From: Aradus depressus | Lineage: Eukaryota > Arthropoda > Insecta > Hemiptera > Aradidae | Assembly (NCBI GenBank): GCA_963662175.1 | Contig: OY759215.1 | Location: 13,381,079-13,445,078 of the forward strand | Reading direction: 5' to 3' | DNA length: 64,000 bases | In this document: positions 24,828 to 35,949 of the stretch, in pieces | Layout: the number at the start of each line of letters is the position of its first letter | Position numbering within the stretch: the first letter of the stretch is position 1 | Position numbers and translations under genes: made by a program | The notes under the pieces: model-generated | Seen by the model: the letters and a program-made list of their open reading frames with translations, nothing else | Database searches by the model: none | What the model was told of the DNA's origin: nothing

Positions 24828-25195
24828 GGTTGTAAAGACAAAAACAAATAAAACTATGAAAAAAAATATATTATTACAAACTCAGCATCTCGTTACACAG
24901 CCCAGAAGTGTTATTCAAAGTGAAAGGCAGCAACATCTACAGTTAAGACAAATGCTTCTATAGAATGAAATTAAAAATTTTATTTGAATAATTGAAGCGT
25001 GTATTACGACGTTATTTTTATTGATTGTAACATTTTTAGATACTGATGATGGGAATCTTTCCCGAAACTTCTATTTGCTAGCTTGTAAAAACAAAAAACA
25101 AACAGGGAGTAAAATAATGCTGTGAAAAAAATATTTTAGTTACCTATTATAAATTCAGAATCTCTTAACACAACCCAAAAGCAAATTATCCAATA
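24828..25195 (+). repeat. Partial tandem duplication around a hammerhead-like motif
   Basis: 24828-24925 and 25081-25195 align: TTGTAAAGACAAAAAC / TTGTAAAAACAAAAAAC, TATGAAAAAAAATAT / TGTGAAAAAAATAT, CTCAGCATCTCGTTACACAG / TTCAGAATCTCTTAACACAA. The unit is about 253 bp and the motif at 25038-25076 lies between the two copies. Confidence 0.5.
25038..25076 (+). ncRNA. Hammerhead-ribozyme-like motif, core intact
   Basis: AGAUA pairs with UAUUU (stem I, 5 bp with one G-U). Core CUGAUGA is at 25043-25049, then one extra U. GGGAA/UUCCC forms stem II with a 3-base loop, then GAA. ACUU stands where stem III should be, with C (25071) as cleavage base. All core bases are right, but stem III is nearly absent and there is the extra base before stem II. 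Self-cleavage is possible but unproven. Confidence 0.5.
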
Positions 25196-25915
25196 TTAAC
25201 TCGCACTTATTAGTTTTTTATAATATATTTTGTTTGATTTATACGAAAACGGTTAGTCCTATCGAAATAATAACCTCACCAAAAATGTTTCTAATTAAAT
25301 TTCCAATGTAAATTCGTCCTCAGATTTGAGATAGAATTTGTACGCTAAATGCATAGGGTCATATAGATAGTGCAATTTTACGTTAGAGATATGTCTGTAA
25401 GATAGTGAAAGAAAAAATATATGATATGGCCATATCAGGACATTCTTATACCCACTAATGCCAAGCAATGAATTTGAGATGGGGACTGATCTCTTTAAAG
25501 GTCTTTGGGATAAGAAAGTCCTGCTATGGCCACATCACATATAATGTTTTTCTTTTTTGATTGTCTTCACTAAGAAGTTAATGTGAAATAGATGTGTATT
25601 GATGTCTATTTAGTTGGAAAAAGGCTCTTTGTGGAATTGACTTGTTTCTCCTATATTATTAATTTCACATTGAGACAAATAAGGATGTCCAAATATACAA
25701 AACATTGATGTCATATCGATGAAGTGCCATCTATGTTTAAATAGACATCGACCTATAGACATAGATGCTTCCAACCCAAAATTATCTTTTTAATAAAAAA
25801 AAAAAGTCAGCGTTGGAATGAATACTTATATATAATAATAGAGAAAGAGAATATAACTATCTGAGAACTCTCATTTAATTCAATATAAAAGGTTACCCGG
25901 CGTTGCGCGAGTGGG

Positions 25916-26094
25916 ACACTTGAACTTAAAATCAACTTTTTAAAAAAGATATATTTTTATTAAGACTTGGAATTATTTACATATGTGAACACAAAGAGAT
26001 CTAGAACTAGACTAACTGTCCGGCGGGTGAGGGGTGGGGGTTTATATAGCTTATCCTTCCTGGAAGTTAGGCTCAGCAGTGCGATGATTCTGAA
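25916..26094 (-). repeat. 3' LTR of the miniature element
   Basis: ACACTTGAACTTAAAATCAA through AGTGCGATGATTCTGA on the plus strand, matching 26454-26626. It includes a TTTATATAGC stretch that could be a promoter TATA box. Confidence 0.7.
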
Positions 26095-26095
26095 C

Positions 26096-26108
26096 TCCTC
26101 CTTTCGTA
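26096..26108 (-). other. Polypurine tract of the miniature element
   Basis: Minus strand ACGAAAGGAGGAG lies directly before the 3' LTR, where plus-strand priming would start. Confidence 0.6.
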
Positions 26109-26429
26109 AGTTTGGACGTGTCCTCATGTCATGGTGCATAGGGGAAGAGGTGGGTAGACTGAAGATTCGTGGGAGGTTTCTTCTTCTTCTTCGGATGTTG
26201 ACTTTGCGGCCCTTGTCAGAATCCAGAGTTACGGTGGGTTTTGTTATTTAGCGATGATTAGGTCTTTTGACCTCGGGCTTAACACAATCACTGTTCACAA
26301 GGTCGGATTACCGAAGGTAAAAGACTAAGTCTACGTCAGCGCACAATCTTCTTCGCGCACGAAGGTGACAACTGATCACAAGAGATTATCGGGACAATTG
26401 GTCACGATATATCTCACTGACTCACTGCG

Positions 26430-26447
26430 GCCCCTGTTCGGGCGCCA
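26430..26447 (-). other. Primer-binding site, tRNA-Lys type
   Basis: Minus strand TGGCGCCCGAACAGGGGC. The first 16 bases match the complement of the tRNA-Lys 3' end used by many retroelements. It lies 6 bases inside the 5' LTR. Confidence 0.8.
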
Positions 26448-26453
26448 GTTAGA

Positions 26454-26626
26454 ACACTTGAACTTAAAATCAACTTGTAGAAAAGAATTATTTTTATTAA
26501 GACAGAATCATTCACATATGTGAACACAAAGAGATCTAAAACTAGACTAACTGTCCGGCGGGTGAGGGTTTATATAGCTTATCGGCCTTCTTGGAAGTTA
26601 GGTTCAGCAGTGTGATGATCCTGACA
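26454..26626 (-). repeat. 5' LTR of the miniature element
   Basis: Direct repeat of 25916-26094. On the minus strand it begins TGTCAGGATCATC and ends near TTCAAGTGT. Confidence 0.7.
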
Positions 26627-26721
26627 TAACTCGTGGGAGTAACAGTGACTACCTGAAGTTGATTATTTGTGAATCCCGTTACTACGAGATATAATGGAAT
26701 AAAAGTTTTCGTGTAAAATAA

Positions 26722-27022
26722 ATATGCCCTGGCTTTAACTACAATGTCATTTTGCCAAATGCCAGAACACACTTTTACCGCTCTGGTGGACATGAGACCG
26801 ACTCTACTATGGGAGTCCTAAATTTTGCCAACCCTCAGTTTTTATTCACCTAGGACATTAACGATTACATGATATTGTACAGGCTCGGGACTATCGCTTA
26901 ACGTCCCATCGGAAGGACAGCATGCTCATGTTTTTTTTTACCTCCCAGATAAAATAAACTAAGAGCCTCGGCCCGGTTTTAAACCCGCGAACTTAAAACT
27001 CAGTAGAAAAACACGCGCACTC
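26722..27022 (-). mobile_element. SINE-1, diverged copy
   Basis: Family signatures in order on the minus strand: a degraded tRNA head and GCGGGTTTAAAACCGGGCCG, then GGACGTTAAGCGATAGTCCC, then the 3' GCCAGGGCATA end. It has several small deletions and lies about 100 bp from the miniature LTR element. Confidence 0.75.
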
Positions 27023-27550
27023 TCATACTATTTCATATTTTTTTGTAATGTTACATTTGTACGGTTTACAAAATGTACTGACATGAGGCAAAACCAATGG
27101 ATTTATACGTGTCATCACATATACACAAAAAAGAAAAAAAAAAAAGTCTATATGGGTAGGGAAATGAGTTATGTAAATGATTGGTCGGTCGGTTTAAAAT
27201 TGTCATTGGGATCCGAGAAGCGTGAACCAATGGAATTAGCCGGGCTGCACTGCACCGCCGATCTCTAAACAATGGCATCCCAGGGGATGAAGCCGTCGTA
27301 TTGGGGCTATTTCGGGAGGAAATGGCACGAACTAAATGTAGTAGTCACTGAATCACCTACATTGTACGTCCCCAGCTTGGTCATTATCAGTTCCTAATTA
27401 ATAAGAACATTATTGATATAGGACAATAGGTAATGAACAAGAGAATTATACCATTGTAAATGTATTTGATTGTGAATTACCGAGGTTCTGGAGACAACCC
27501 TTTACCCCTTCTCTACATTCTGATTCACTAGTTGTAGAATAAATAAAATA

Positions 27551-28640
27551 TACAGTGGCTCAAAAAGTATAGGCAAATTCATTGTTGTAGGTTTTAATCT
27601 TGTAACAAAATAAAGAACAAAACAAAACGCTTTTTTAAAGAAAACATTTATTATGAGAAAGACTTGAACATTAATAGTTTAGAAAAAAAAAACATTGCAA
27701 CAAATCAATATTGAAAAATGGGAAAAAACAGCATCAAAAAATTATAGGCAATTGAAATACCAATTAACTACTTCAATTTTTATTATTATTCCAATTTTAA
27801 GCAAAATTATTATTCTGTAGGCATTTCTTTGGCTTGTATTATGGCATTAAGCCTTCTGGGCATTGAGGAAACTACAGTTTTAGTAGTGTCGGTCGATATC
27901 TTTCGCCACTCATCCAGCAGTATTATTCTGAAGAAATTTTGCTCTTACGGATAGCTGATCCCAGGTGACTCCAAACATTCTTTATCGGGTTCACACCTAG
28001 TGACTGGGGAGGAGGTTTGGGTTGACGGGGTGCATTATACAGCAACCATTCTTCAGTTTTTCTTGCCCTCATGTTTGAGGTCATTATCTTGCTGAAATAT
28101 AAATGTTCTCTCTAATCCTAGTTTCACGGCACTCTCCATTAAATTATGACGCAACACATTGATGTACACATCAGCAGTCATAATAACATCAATAAAGGCT
28201 AAATTACCCACACCATAACACTCCAACCGCCGTGTTTTACCAATGCCCTTAAATTCTTTGTTTGGAATTGTGTATTGGTTTTTCTCCAAACATAACGACG
28301 TCCATCGGATCCAAACATATTAAAACTCCAAAATTCTTCAGTTTGGTTTTTATACTGTTTGGAAAACAACAAACGTTGTTCCTTATTAGCTTGTGAAATG
28401 AACAGTTTCTTTCGGGTGGCTCTTCCAAAAAAATGCTTGTCATTCAAAACATTTCGTACTGTTTGGACACAAAAAGACTTGGCTACACAATTTGCCACAT
28501 CTAACGCCAAGTCTGGTCCACTTATAAATGGATTTTTTTTTACCATTTTTACGATTTCTCGTGTTTCCCTGGCTGTGAATATCCTTGGGCGTCCACTTCG
28601 TTTCAATTTTTTTAATAATCATTCTCACAGTAAATAAGCT
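27551..28640 (-). mobile_element. Tc1-like transposon, one end lost
   Basis: Starts after a TA with CAGTGGCTCAAAAAGTATAG, typical of Tc1-like ends. A second partial copy of the terminal motif (CAAAAAATTATAGGCAATTG) lies about 175 bp inside. This resembles the IR/DR arrangement with two transposase-binding repeats per end. The transposase relic follows. The opposite end is missing: similarity stops near 28640, where a LINE fragment begins on the other strand. Confidence 0.75.
27809..28640 (-). pseudogene. Tc1-like transposase pseudogene
   Basis: From high to low coordinates: MIIKKIETKRSGRPRIFTAR (second HTH region and linker), TVRNVLNDKHFFGRATRKK, FNMFGSDGRRYVWRK, VKHGGWSVMVW, then frameshifted GVGNLAFIDVIMTADVYI and TFIFQQDNDLKHEGKK, then PPPQSLGVNPIKNVW and the end MPRRLNAIIQAKEMPTE. 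The order and motifs are those of Tc1 transposases of about 340 residues. The first catalytic Asp (normally in FSDES before FNLFGSDG) has been deleted, QQDND keeps the second, and the third (normally QSPDLNPIE) reads QSLGVNPIK. Several frameshifts are present. The enzyme is dead and the first N-terminal helices are absent. Confidence 0.85.
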
Positions 28641-28644
28641 TAAT

Positions 28645-28857
28645 TTACTAGCCGTTGGAGCTTTCTATACCAGCCCAGTGACTAGCATTCTTAGTGAAGT
28701 AGGCGAGCTCCCTCTGAGGTATAGAAGAAAGTACCTCACACTGAAGCACGCTGCTAAATTAACTTCAAAGTCCATGATGTCTTCACAGCTGCTCGTCCTC
28801 AACCAGTTTCTTCCTTTCTGCTCAAGAGTACGAAAATACTTAGTACATTTATTTTAG
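28645..28857 (+). pseudogene. LINE pol fragment (RT thumb to RNase H linker)
   Basis: LLAVGAFYTSPVTSILSEVG then ELPLRYRRKYLTLKHAAKL matches the conserved block after the reverse transcriptase of RNase H-bearing LINEs (I, R1 and LOA-like groups), which reads GAFRTSP...EAGEPPL..RR..L.L.YA.KL. Only about 70 residues remain. It starts exactly where the Tc1-like relic breaks off, so one probably inserted into or replaced part of the other. Confidence 0.65.
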
Positions 28858-28859
28858 TT

Positions 28860-30420
28860 AAACGTAAAAAATAAAAAGATTCTTCTGAAATTAAAATATT
28901 GGTCTGTTTTTGTTTTATAGTTTCAAGGACTATTGATTAAATGTCAATTTCGGTTGGACAATTGGAGGGTGGCAGCCCCCTAAAGACGCCGACGGACCCT
29001 CTTTATCGCTGGACTGGAGGGGGGTCACGTACTTTTCCTTAACCGCCCCCCTCCACCTTCTCCATCTGTCAAATTTAAATCCCAGGTCAGGTAACTTCTT
29101 TGGCTATTCCTGCCCCGCCCCCGTGTTTACTCCGCCTGATTGTCCCTAAATTTCCCTCTCGGTATTCCAGAAGGGACAGACAGCCACAGCCTAAGAAAGG
29201 GGGACGAAGAAGGCCAACCAAAGTAAATAGAAACATCTTATTTTCTTTTATTATTCTGTTGGATCCCCTGCGAACGTTAGCAGATACTTATTTTGAATTA
29301 ATACTTATTACTCTTTTATATATTTCTCTATTATTTATTTACATTTATTTATTTATAAAAAATTGAGAACAATGTTTTTGTGATCTCTATCTACTCAACA
29401 ACTTCAACTCTTTTTTTTACATGCACTAAATTTATTTGAAAATTTGCAAAAAATGTCACTTTTCCGTTTAGCTCAGGCTGTTATAAAAACTGAAACTCAG
29501 TTTCCAGGGTCATCTTTATGTTATATGCATTCATGAATTTATTTTTTACTTTTTCGATTCATGAAGTAGGTTTTAGAGGCGGGTGAACCTTAGCAACGTG
29601 TTTGAGATGATACAGCCCTTCATTTAATAGCTCCATAATTATGAAAAAAAATATGTTTTTAACTTATGTATAATGATCTATCATATTATTCATCAGTTAT
29701 ATATAATATGACATTTTTTGCTGAAAAGTTCGACATATTCACGAGGTAAGGCAACTTTTTTTTTTTTCTTCAGATTTCTAGCATCAATAACAACGCTTTC
29801 AGAGGGGACTGGTCTTTCGGACATCCTCACGAAACTAGTATTAATTTTAAATTGTATAAAAAACATATTTTTGAAATGTACTCTGATAACTTTAATATGA
29901 TACCCATACTCAACTATGTACGAAAAAATGTTAGTTTCTGCAAAATCGATGTTTTGAAGCCGAGCGGCGCAAACTTTTTTTGGAACCACACAATATGCTC
30001 CGTTTTTAACTGACACTGACACAAAAACATACCGAATTTCAAGTTGCAACGATTTTTTGTGTTGGAGCTAGGAACAGCCCACAGACAGACGATTGACTCA
30101 CGACCCAAACCATAAGGTTGTTTATTTTTTGTTGGTTTTTGAACTACAAATCACTAAAATAAAAAATATTTTTTGAAATAGTTATTCTAATAAGTTTTAA
30201 TGTTTTTACTTTCTTATATGTACAGAAGGATATATTGCAATCGTGCGAAAATCCGAGATGGTGTTGTCAGAGGTATTTCACGTTTCAAGGTCCCCTGAAC
30301 AGGCGATGTTAAGACCACTTTACTTCAGAATCTAAGTACATTTTACACGATATATTTGTGACTTAACCTTAAATATAAAATTATATTTGATATGTTATTG
30401 ACATAATAATTTTAAACATG
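28860..30420. other. Non-coding stretch
   Basis: Frames of 60-118 codons on both strands at 29693-30108 are unlike any family I know. A copy of the module described at 7440-7580 lies at 30240-30305. Confidence 0.35.
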
Positions 30421-30426
30421 GAAAAC

Positions 30427-30460
30427 GTTTTAAAAATGCCCAAACGGGCGAAATGTAAAC
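30427..30460 (+). ncRNA. Possible hammerhead fossil
   Basis: GUU/AAC stem I, 8 A/T bases in place of CUGANGA, GCCC-AAAC-GGGC hairpin, GAA, AUGU, A. Only the stem II-GAAA half is convincing. Confidence 0.2.
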
Positions 30461-30959
30461 TAAATCAGAAAAAATAAACAAATTGGGAGATCTGAAGAGT
30501 ATTTCAATCACCTTTATCTAGCAAATTTAAAATTGTTCCCAAATCATGGACATTTTTCCTAAACCTTAGAGATATATTGCTGAAACCGTCCTAAAATTAC
30601 GACTTGAAACCCACTTTTTGAGACGTTTGTGCAATTTACGCGGAAATGCTTAATACTATCGAAAAATTCGTTCTTACCAAAAATGTTCTTTATTAGCAAT
30701 GAATTTAAAAATATTTTGTTATTATTGATAGTTTTTTTGCTAAAAACAATAAGAAATAAAGAGAATATATGTGATGAGGTCATAACAGGACTAGCTTATA
30801 CCAACCACTTTTTTATAGAACTCTCTCCCTCCGCCTCCCCCCTCTCAAATTCATTTCCTACTGGCATTATTGCATATAAGAAAGTCAGATATAAGAAAGA
30901 ATTTGAGAGGGGAAGGGATAGTGATCTGTACAAAAGTGGTTAGTATATGGTCACATAAT

Positions 30960-32350
30960 TTTTTTTTTTTTTATAGAGGAATTATTTTTATTTAATTTTT
31001 TTTGTAATTACGCTTCTCAGATACAAATAGGTCGGAATGTCCCCATACATTACAGTTTTAAGCTTTGATAAACTTTTTTTTTTTCATTTTTGGTTTAGGA
31101 GACACGAGGGATCACCGGAAATAAATCACATGAAAAAAAGAGTGGGTTTTAGTTCCCATTAAAAAGTAGGAAAAAAAAAATAAATTGATGGAGTATTAGT
31201 GGGTATGATAGGGTCGCTTTCCAAAGGCGTAAATCAGGGGCTAATCCTTAATCCCACAATGATAACGGGAGTTTATTAGGACAGCAAGAGGGGCAAAAAT
31301 ATCGAATTAGTCTGAATCAATTTACTATAACTTTGTCTGCCACCAGGGAAATAGGGTCTGATAGGGAAAAATTGCCTAAGGGCTTTTCCCATTCTACTAC
31401 AGATAGAGACCATATGAGGATGGGGGAGAAATTCACGAGAGAGGCATAGATCTTGTGTATCATTAGCTATCTGGCTTGTTAATTACCAAGCAAAAAGCAT
31501 GCTGATAAAGCGGAAGCAAGAGGGTCGAGTGTGTTCCCTATCGGATGGAGCAATATTTTATATTGTCATAGCCTAGCTAGCCTCCCAGGCCACTGTCAGC
31601 CTGCTCCGTTACACCCTAATCATAACTGAGTTATCTCCCTTTAATAACTAGTTCAAATTTTACAAAATTCACTTTCAAAATGGTAGGGTCAAAGGGATAA
31701 AGTTATATTGGACAGAGAACAGAGAAAATGGGTTTACATTTGGTCCAGAGTAACGTTTATTAGCCAAAGAGAACCATTTAATCTAATGTTAGTTCATAAC
31801 TGGTGTGAAGCTTCACTGAAATTGGTTTAAATATTATTTTTTGAAGAACAAACAATTTACAAAAAAATCATTGTCGATGCTCCATTTTGTCTCACAAATG
31901 AAGTCCTACACAAAGACCTCAAATTTCCTTATGTCCAAGATTTAATCCAACTCAGCTTGGAAAAATTCCATTCTACCCTGAATACCCATCCCAATCCTGT
32001 CAGCGGATGTCCTCTCAGTCCCCTCCCGACAACCCTCCACGCCGCCTAAGAAGACACTGGCCTCGCGCTTTTCTGTGTATTATGAGTCTATCTAAGGGAG
32101 TGTCAGCACTGGCTGGCTTCTCCCATCAATTGTTCATGTTATTTTATCTCATGTTCACTTCTACCCATCGTATATATTTTGTACAGATTCTAGAATAAAA
32201 CAAATTTTTTGGGGGCTGGAGAATCTTTCGCCATTTCGAAGTTCTCAATTTTTTACCATGGCCACAGTCAAATCGTCTGTAAGAAAGAAATCTGAATCAT
32301 TCTGAAACAATGGGTCAGAAAACAAGGGTTGTGAATTGGAAATGTCATAT
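30960..32350. other. Non-coding stretch, nothing recognised
   Basis: No repeat signature, RNA or protein similarity was seen. Confidence 0.35.
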
Positions 32351-32357
32351 ATGTAAA

Positions 32358-32575
32358 CATGTCCGGGCTTTTAACTACGAGGTCATATCGGTTACTATCA
32401 GAGCGCTCTTTCATCGCTCTGGCTGACATGAGCCCGATTCTACTATGAGAGTCCTAAATTTTGTCTACTCTAAATTTGTATCCTACCAGAAAAAAACTTA
32501 AGGTCCCTGGCCGGGTTTCGAACCTGCAATCTTGAGCTCAGTAACGCCAGCTTGACTGTACAGCTTGAAGGCCCT
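32358..32575 (-). mobile_element. SINE-1 with internal deletion
   Basis: The head (GGTTCGAAACCCGGCCAGGG on the minus strand) and the 3' half (GACTCTCATAGTAGAATCGG) are present, but about 100 bp of body between them is missing. It lies just downstream of a LINE 3' end on the same strand. Confidence 0.75.
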
Positions 32576-32589
32576 ATAACAACCCCTAA

Positions 32590-33130
32590 CTAGCTACTCT
32601 CCTCTCTCTTTAAAGAAGCGCAGTATCCTTTTGAAGCTATAAGAAACTCATCTGGGTTTAGGAATGCGGTTTCCAAGATCCCACATGCGAGGTGTGAACA
32701 ACCTTCACATTCGCCCAGGATGTGTAGCCTGTTTTCCTTCATCACTTCACATCTTCTGCAGAATGTATCCGAAACAAGACCCTTTATAAAGAGATGTTTT
32801 CTTTCCATGTGGTGTTCTGTTTAAAAAAGCTTTTAATGTCTTCTGGGTTGATCAACCAGGTTGTACGCGCCAATGCCCAGAGGACTGAGGACTGTTTTGC
32901 AATGCACCTTTGGGGTCCCTACAGAGAGTGAGTCCAATAAAGGTTCTCTTCCGTTTCTACACGAGCCAGTTTGTCAGCTTGTTCATTTTCTTCCACTCCC
33001 CTATGTCCTGGTATCCAGAAGAGTCGGATTTCCTTTTCAAGCGCCCTGTCATTAAATGAGTCTGCACATTCCTTCACCTGATGTTGATTCATGTAACAGG
33101 CTGCTTGACTGTCTGAGTATATAACGGTAT
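32590..33130 (-). pseudogene. LINE pol 3' end: RNase H and zinc knuckle
   Basis: The minus strand encodes IYSDSQAACYMNQHQVKECA, then LFWIPGHRGVEENEQADKLA: the RNase H middle Asp and the WxPGHxGxxGNExAD block of LINE RNase H domains. A stop (TAG near 32925) and a frameshift near 32825 follow. The last part is HMERKHLFIKGL then CRRCEVMKENRLHILGECEG, the C-terminal CCHC-like block found after RNase H. The 5' side is cut off by a TA microsatellite. It belongs with RNase H-bearing LINEs and may be the same family as the plus-strand fragment at 28645-28857. Confidence 0.75.
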
Positions 33131-33146
33131 TCTTTCTTCCAAAAGA

Positions 33147-33147
<1 letters not shown>

Positions 33148-33177
<30 letters not shown>

Positions 33178-33178
33178 A
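33148..33178. repeat. TA microsatellite
   Basis: About 14 TA units at the 5' break of the LINE relic. Confidence 0.9.
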
Positions 33179-34469
33179 TAAATACGTGTGGTATAAATAA
33201 AATATATTGTTGGACTGATACCTCCGTATCACTTATTTAAAGACGTTGTCTCCCCACAGTTTTATTTTTGAACACAACTTTTTAACGTAACTGTTATAAA
33301 TACATATAAAATATAAAAGAAAAGGAAAAGTAACTAAAACATTAAGGTACATAGTAATACAAAAAACAGTAGTACCGTACAGCGTGGAGTCTAATGGAAC
33401 ACTGGCTAACAGTCATTAGCATAGTTAAAATAGCGATTTATAGCGATAGTATTAGAGTTGCATGGTAGGTTTCTCCCGAGCTTTGACAAACACTATATTT
33501 TATGGTAGGTTTTAGACAGAAGAGATGCGTACATACCCAATCACACTAATGTATCACTGTATTTAATTTAGTTCATGTCCAATAAAATAAACGATTTAAC
33601 ACCTAATTGAGACAGAACGAGGACAGTAAATTACTCGTGAGTAAGCCATTATGAGCTCAACCCGTCAGCTTTCTAAAATAACTCAACCACTACTTAGGTG
33701 ATAATGAGAGGCGACAACTGTGGCGCACAAATTTATAGCCATTTGGGCTAAATTGGCGCTCAGAAGCTCCCATTATATCGGTCTATTGGTCACACAAAGA
33801 AACAAATTTTCACATACACACACACACAAAAAAAAGTATATATTTATACAAGCCTCAAAGGGTGAAATTTTAATATGGAACAGACAAGGGTTTGATGAGA
33901 GACCGGTTTGAATACATTTGACGTTGAGTCAGGTGCAGTTGCAGATAAGCGGTGCATGTGCAATGCCCCTCACTATTCAGGATTACGAAGCCCATGGCTT
34001 CAAAGTCCACCACAGATAATCTGTTCACTTTGTACTAAACCCTCTGGATAAAACTCGTTATTTTCCTGCTGCAGTTTTACCTAACTTTTTTCTCCCTCAA
34101 TTCTCTCTTTTATGCATCCACATGTGTATAAAAAAAAAAAATTGTATATCTAAATTTTAATGAAGGTCCACTAAAACCGTTCATATGTTAAAACGATTAA
34201 ATATTTGATAAAATATAAAATGTTCAAAAAATAATAAAAATTTATTTGTACTCTAGAAATTAGACATGTAAATAATAATTATTGAGTGAAGGGAGGTCCT
34301 TCATAATGACGCGCCTGATTTTAAGTTCCTCTAAATTGCTACCATGACAATATTTTTTTTCTTAATGTGATTACAATATAATCAATTGATCACAAATTTG
34401 ATATTAAATTTTAAAAGGTATTTTATTTTCCTTCCGACCCTCTAATTCGAAAAATAAAATAAAAATCCT

Positions 34470-34830
34470 GTCTGAGTGTATTTATGAACACGATAACTGC
34501 CGACAGAATGAATACATCTAAACGAATTGTTTTTATCCTTTCATCCAGCACCACTATGAGGATACCTATTAATTTTCAGCAAAATCGACCAAAAGAAAAG
34601 AAGGTTGGGGTGCGGGGTGGTTAACACAAAAACCTCAATAACCACTTATGTATGAACACGAAATTTAATAGGAAATTCGAAACCCCATAACACCCTGCCT
34701 CCTAAATCATAGGTTTGTTCTTATGGGGTTCAGGTCACATATATGAAATTTTGTGTCGATACATTCATCTTATTGTGAGTTATCGTGTTCCCAGACACAA
34801 AGACAGACATTTTTTTTACATATTTGGAAT
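34470..34830. repeat. Dispersed repeat DR-1 with opposed halves
   Basis: The left half has GAACACGATAACTGCCGACA reading forward. The right half has TTTTGTGTCGATACATTCAT then GAGTTATCGTGTTCCCAGAC reading in reverse. The two halves are inverted copies of one module. Confidence 0.6.
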
Positions 34831-35412
34831 TTGGAGGTCGGATGGAAAAGTAAAAAAAAAATGTTATAACAAAACTATTCATGAATTTGAAGAATCTTTT
34901 TTTGATGATTCTGAAGATTTGTTTAGGGGTGATATAGTTCCTACATGGTGTGTTGAATGTCAAGATAAGGAAGAGTGTGCTCTGAGGGAGGTGTCACTAC
35001 TGGGTGTCCAGCCCTGGGATTAATTAAAGCTCATTGTGGTCTTGTCTCACCTCCCCTACAGGTCCAGCTCCAGTCACTACTTTCCTTCAATACCGCTTTT
35101 GTCCAGCTCCTTCGGCCCCCTCTCAAAATGTATAATTGGATATCCCAAAATCCTGGGTCCCCCCCACTATTAAATTAGGATCCACCCTCATAAAGCACAC
35201 TTTCTCACTTCCCCCTTCTCTATAATTAAAGACTCGATCTCAGCATTTCAATTGAATAACCCTCTCTCTCCCTCTCAAATTCCATCCTCAAACTCAATGC
35301 TGAAAGAATTTTGGAAGTTAATTAATAATGTGTAAAAATTACTTTTCAAAATACTTACGGCATAATAAAGCGTCTTAATAATACCCTAGCTACTGATTAA
35401 CGATTGATTTTT

Positions 35413-35758
35413 GAGGGCACCGGTAGCTCAGTGGTTTGCGTGTTTCCTTATTAAGCTCAAGATCGCGGGTTCGAAACCCGATCGAGGCCCTTAGGTTTTT
35501 TTTATCTTGGATGTGAAAAAAACTTGAGCACGCCATCCTGTGGATGGGACTTTAAGCTATGGTCTTGAACCTGTACGATGTGAGATATTCGTTAAAGACC
35601 CTTCCTAACCTAGGTGAATAAAAATGTAGGGTGAGCAAAATTTAGAACTCTCATAGTAGAGTCGGGCTCTTAGCCACCAGAGCTACTAACGAGTGCTCTG
35701 ATATTAGGTGAAATGACCAGTTAATGCCCGTGCTGAGTCACAATAACTAATAACTAAC
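35413..35758 (+). mobile_element. SINE-1, full-length copy
   Basis: GAGGGCACCGGTAGCTCAGT (A-box region), GCGGGTTCGAAACCCGATCG (B box), body and tail CAATAACTAATAACTAAC. Scattered substitutions mark it as older than the copy at 62694. Confidence 0.85.
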
Positions 35759-35949
35759 GATTTTAGGAAACTATTGAGAATCACAATATGTTTGCTTATA
35801 GGTGTTTTTAATTTTTTTTCATTTTATTTTATTTACAATCATATACAAATGTAAAAGTATGTACAACTGAAAAGTACACAACGAGCAAATGATCTGTAGG
35901 GAAGATGTCTATAAGTTGATGACATGAGCGTAGATACACTCAATGGTGA

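Larger units (their letters stand above)
25916..26626 (-). mobile_element. Miniature LTR retrotransposon (TRIM-like)
   Basis: Two direct repeats of about 175 bp (25916-26094 and 26454-26626) enclose only about 360 bp. Read on the minus strand the upstream repeat is followed, after 6 bases, by a tRNA-Lys-type primer-binding site. The internal region then runs to a purine tract directly before the downstream repeat. These are the cis parts of an LTR retrotransposon with no gag or pol, as in terminal-repeat retrotransposons in miniature. The repeats differ by several substitutions and an 8-10-bp gap, so the insertion is not recent. Target duplication was not resolved. It would need enzymes from an autonomous LTR element. 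Confidence 0.7.

Noticed and set aside
29693..30049. 118-codon minus frame as a host gene
   Set aside because: No family resemblance, low-complexity lysine stretch, and overlapping frames on both strands of similar length.
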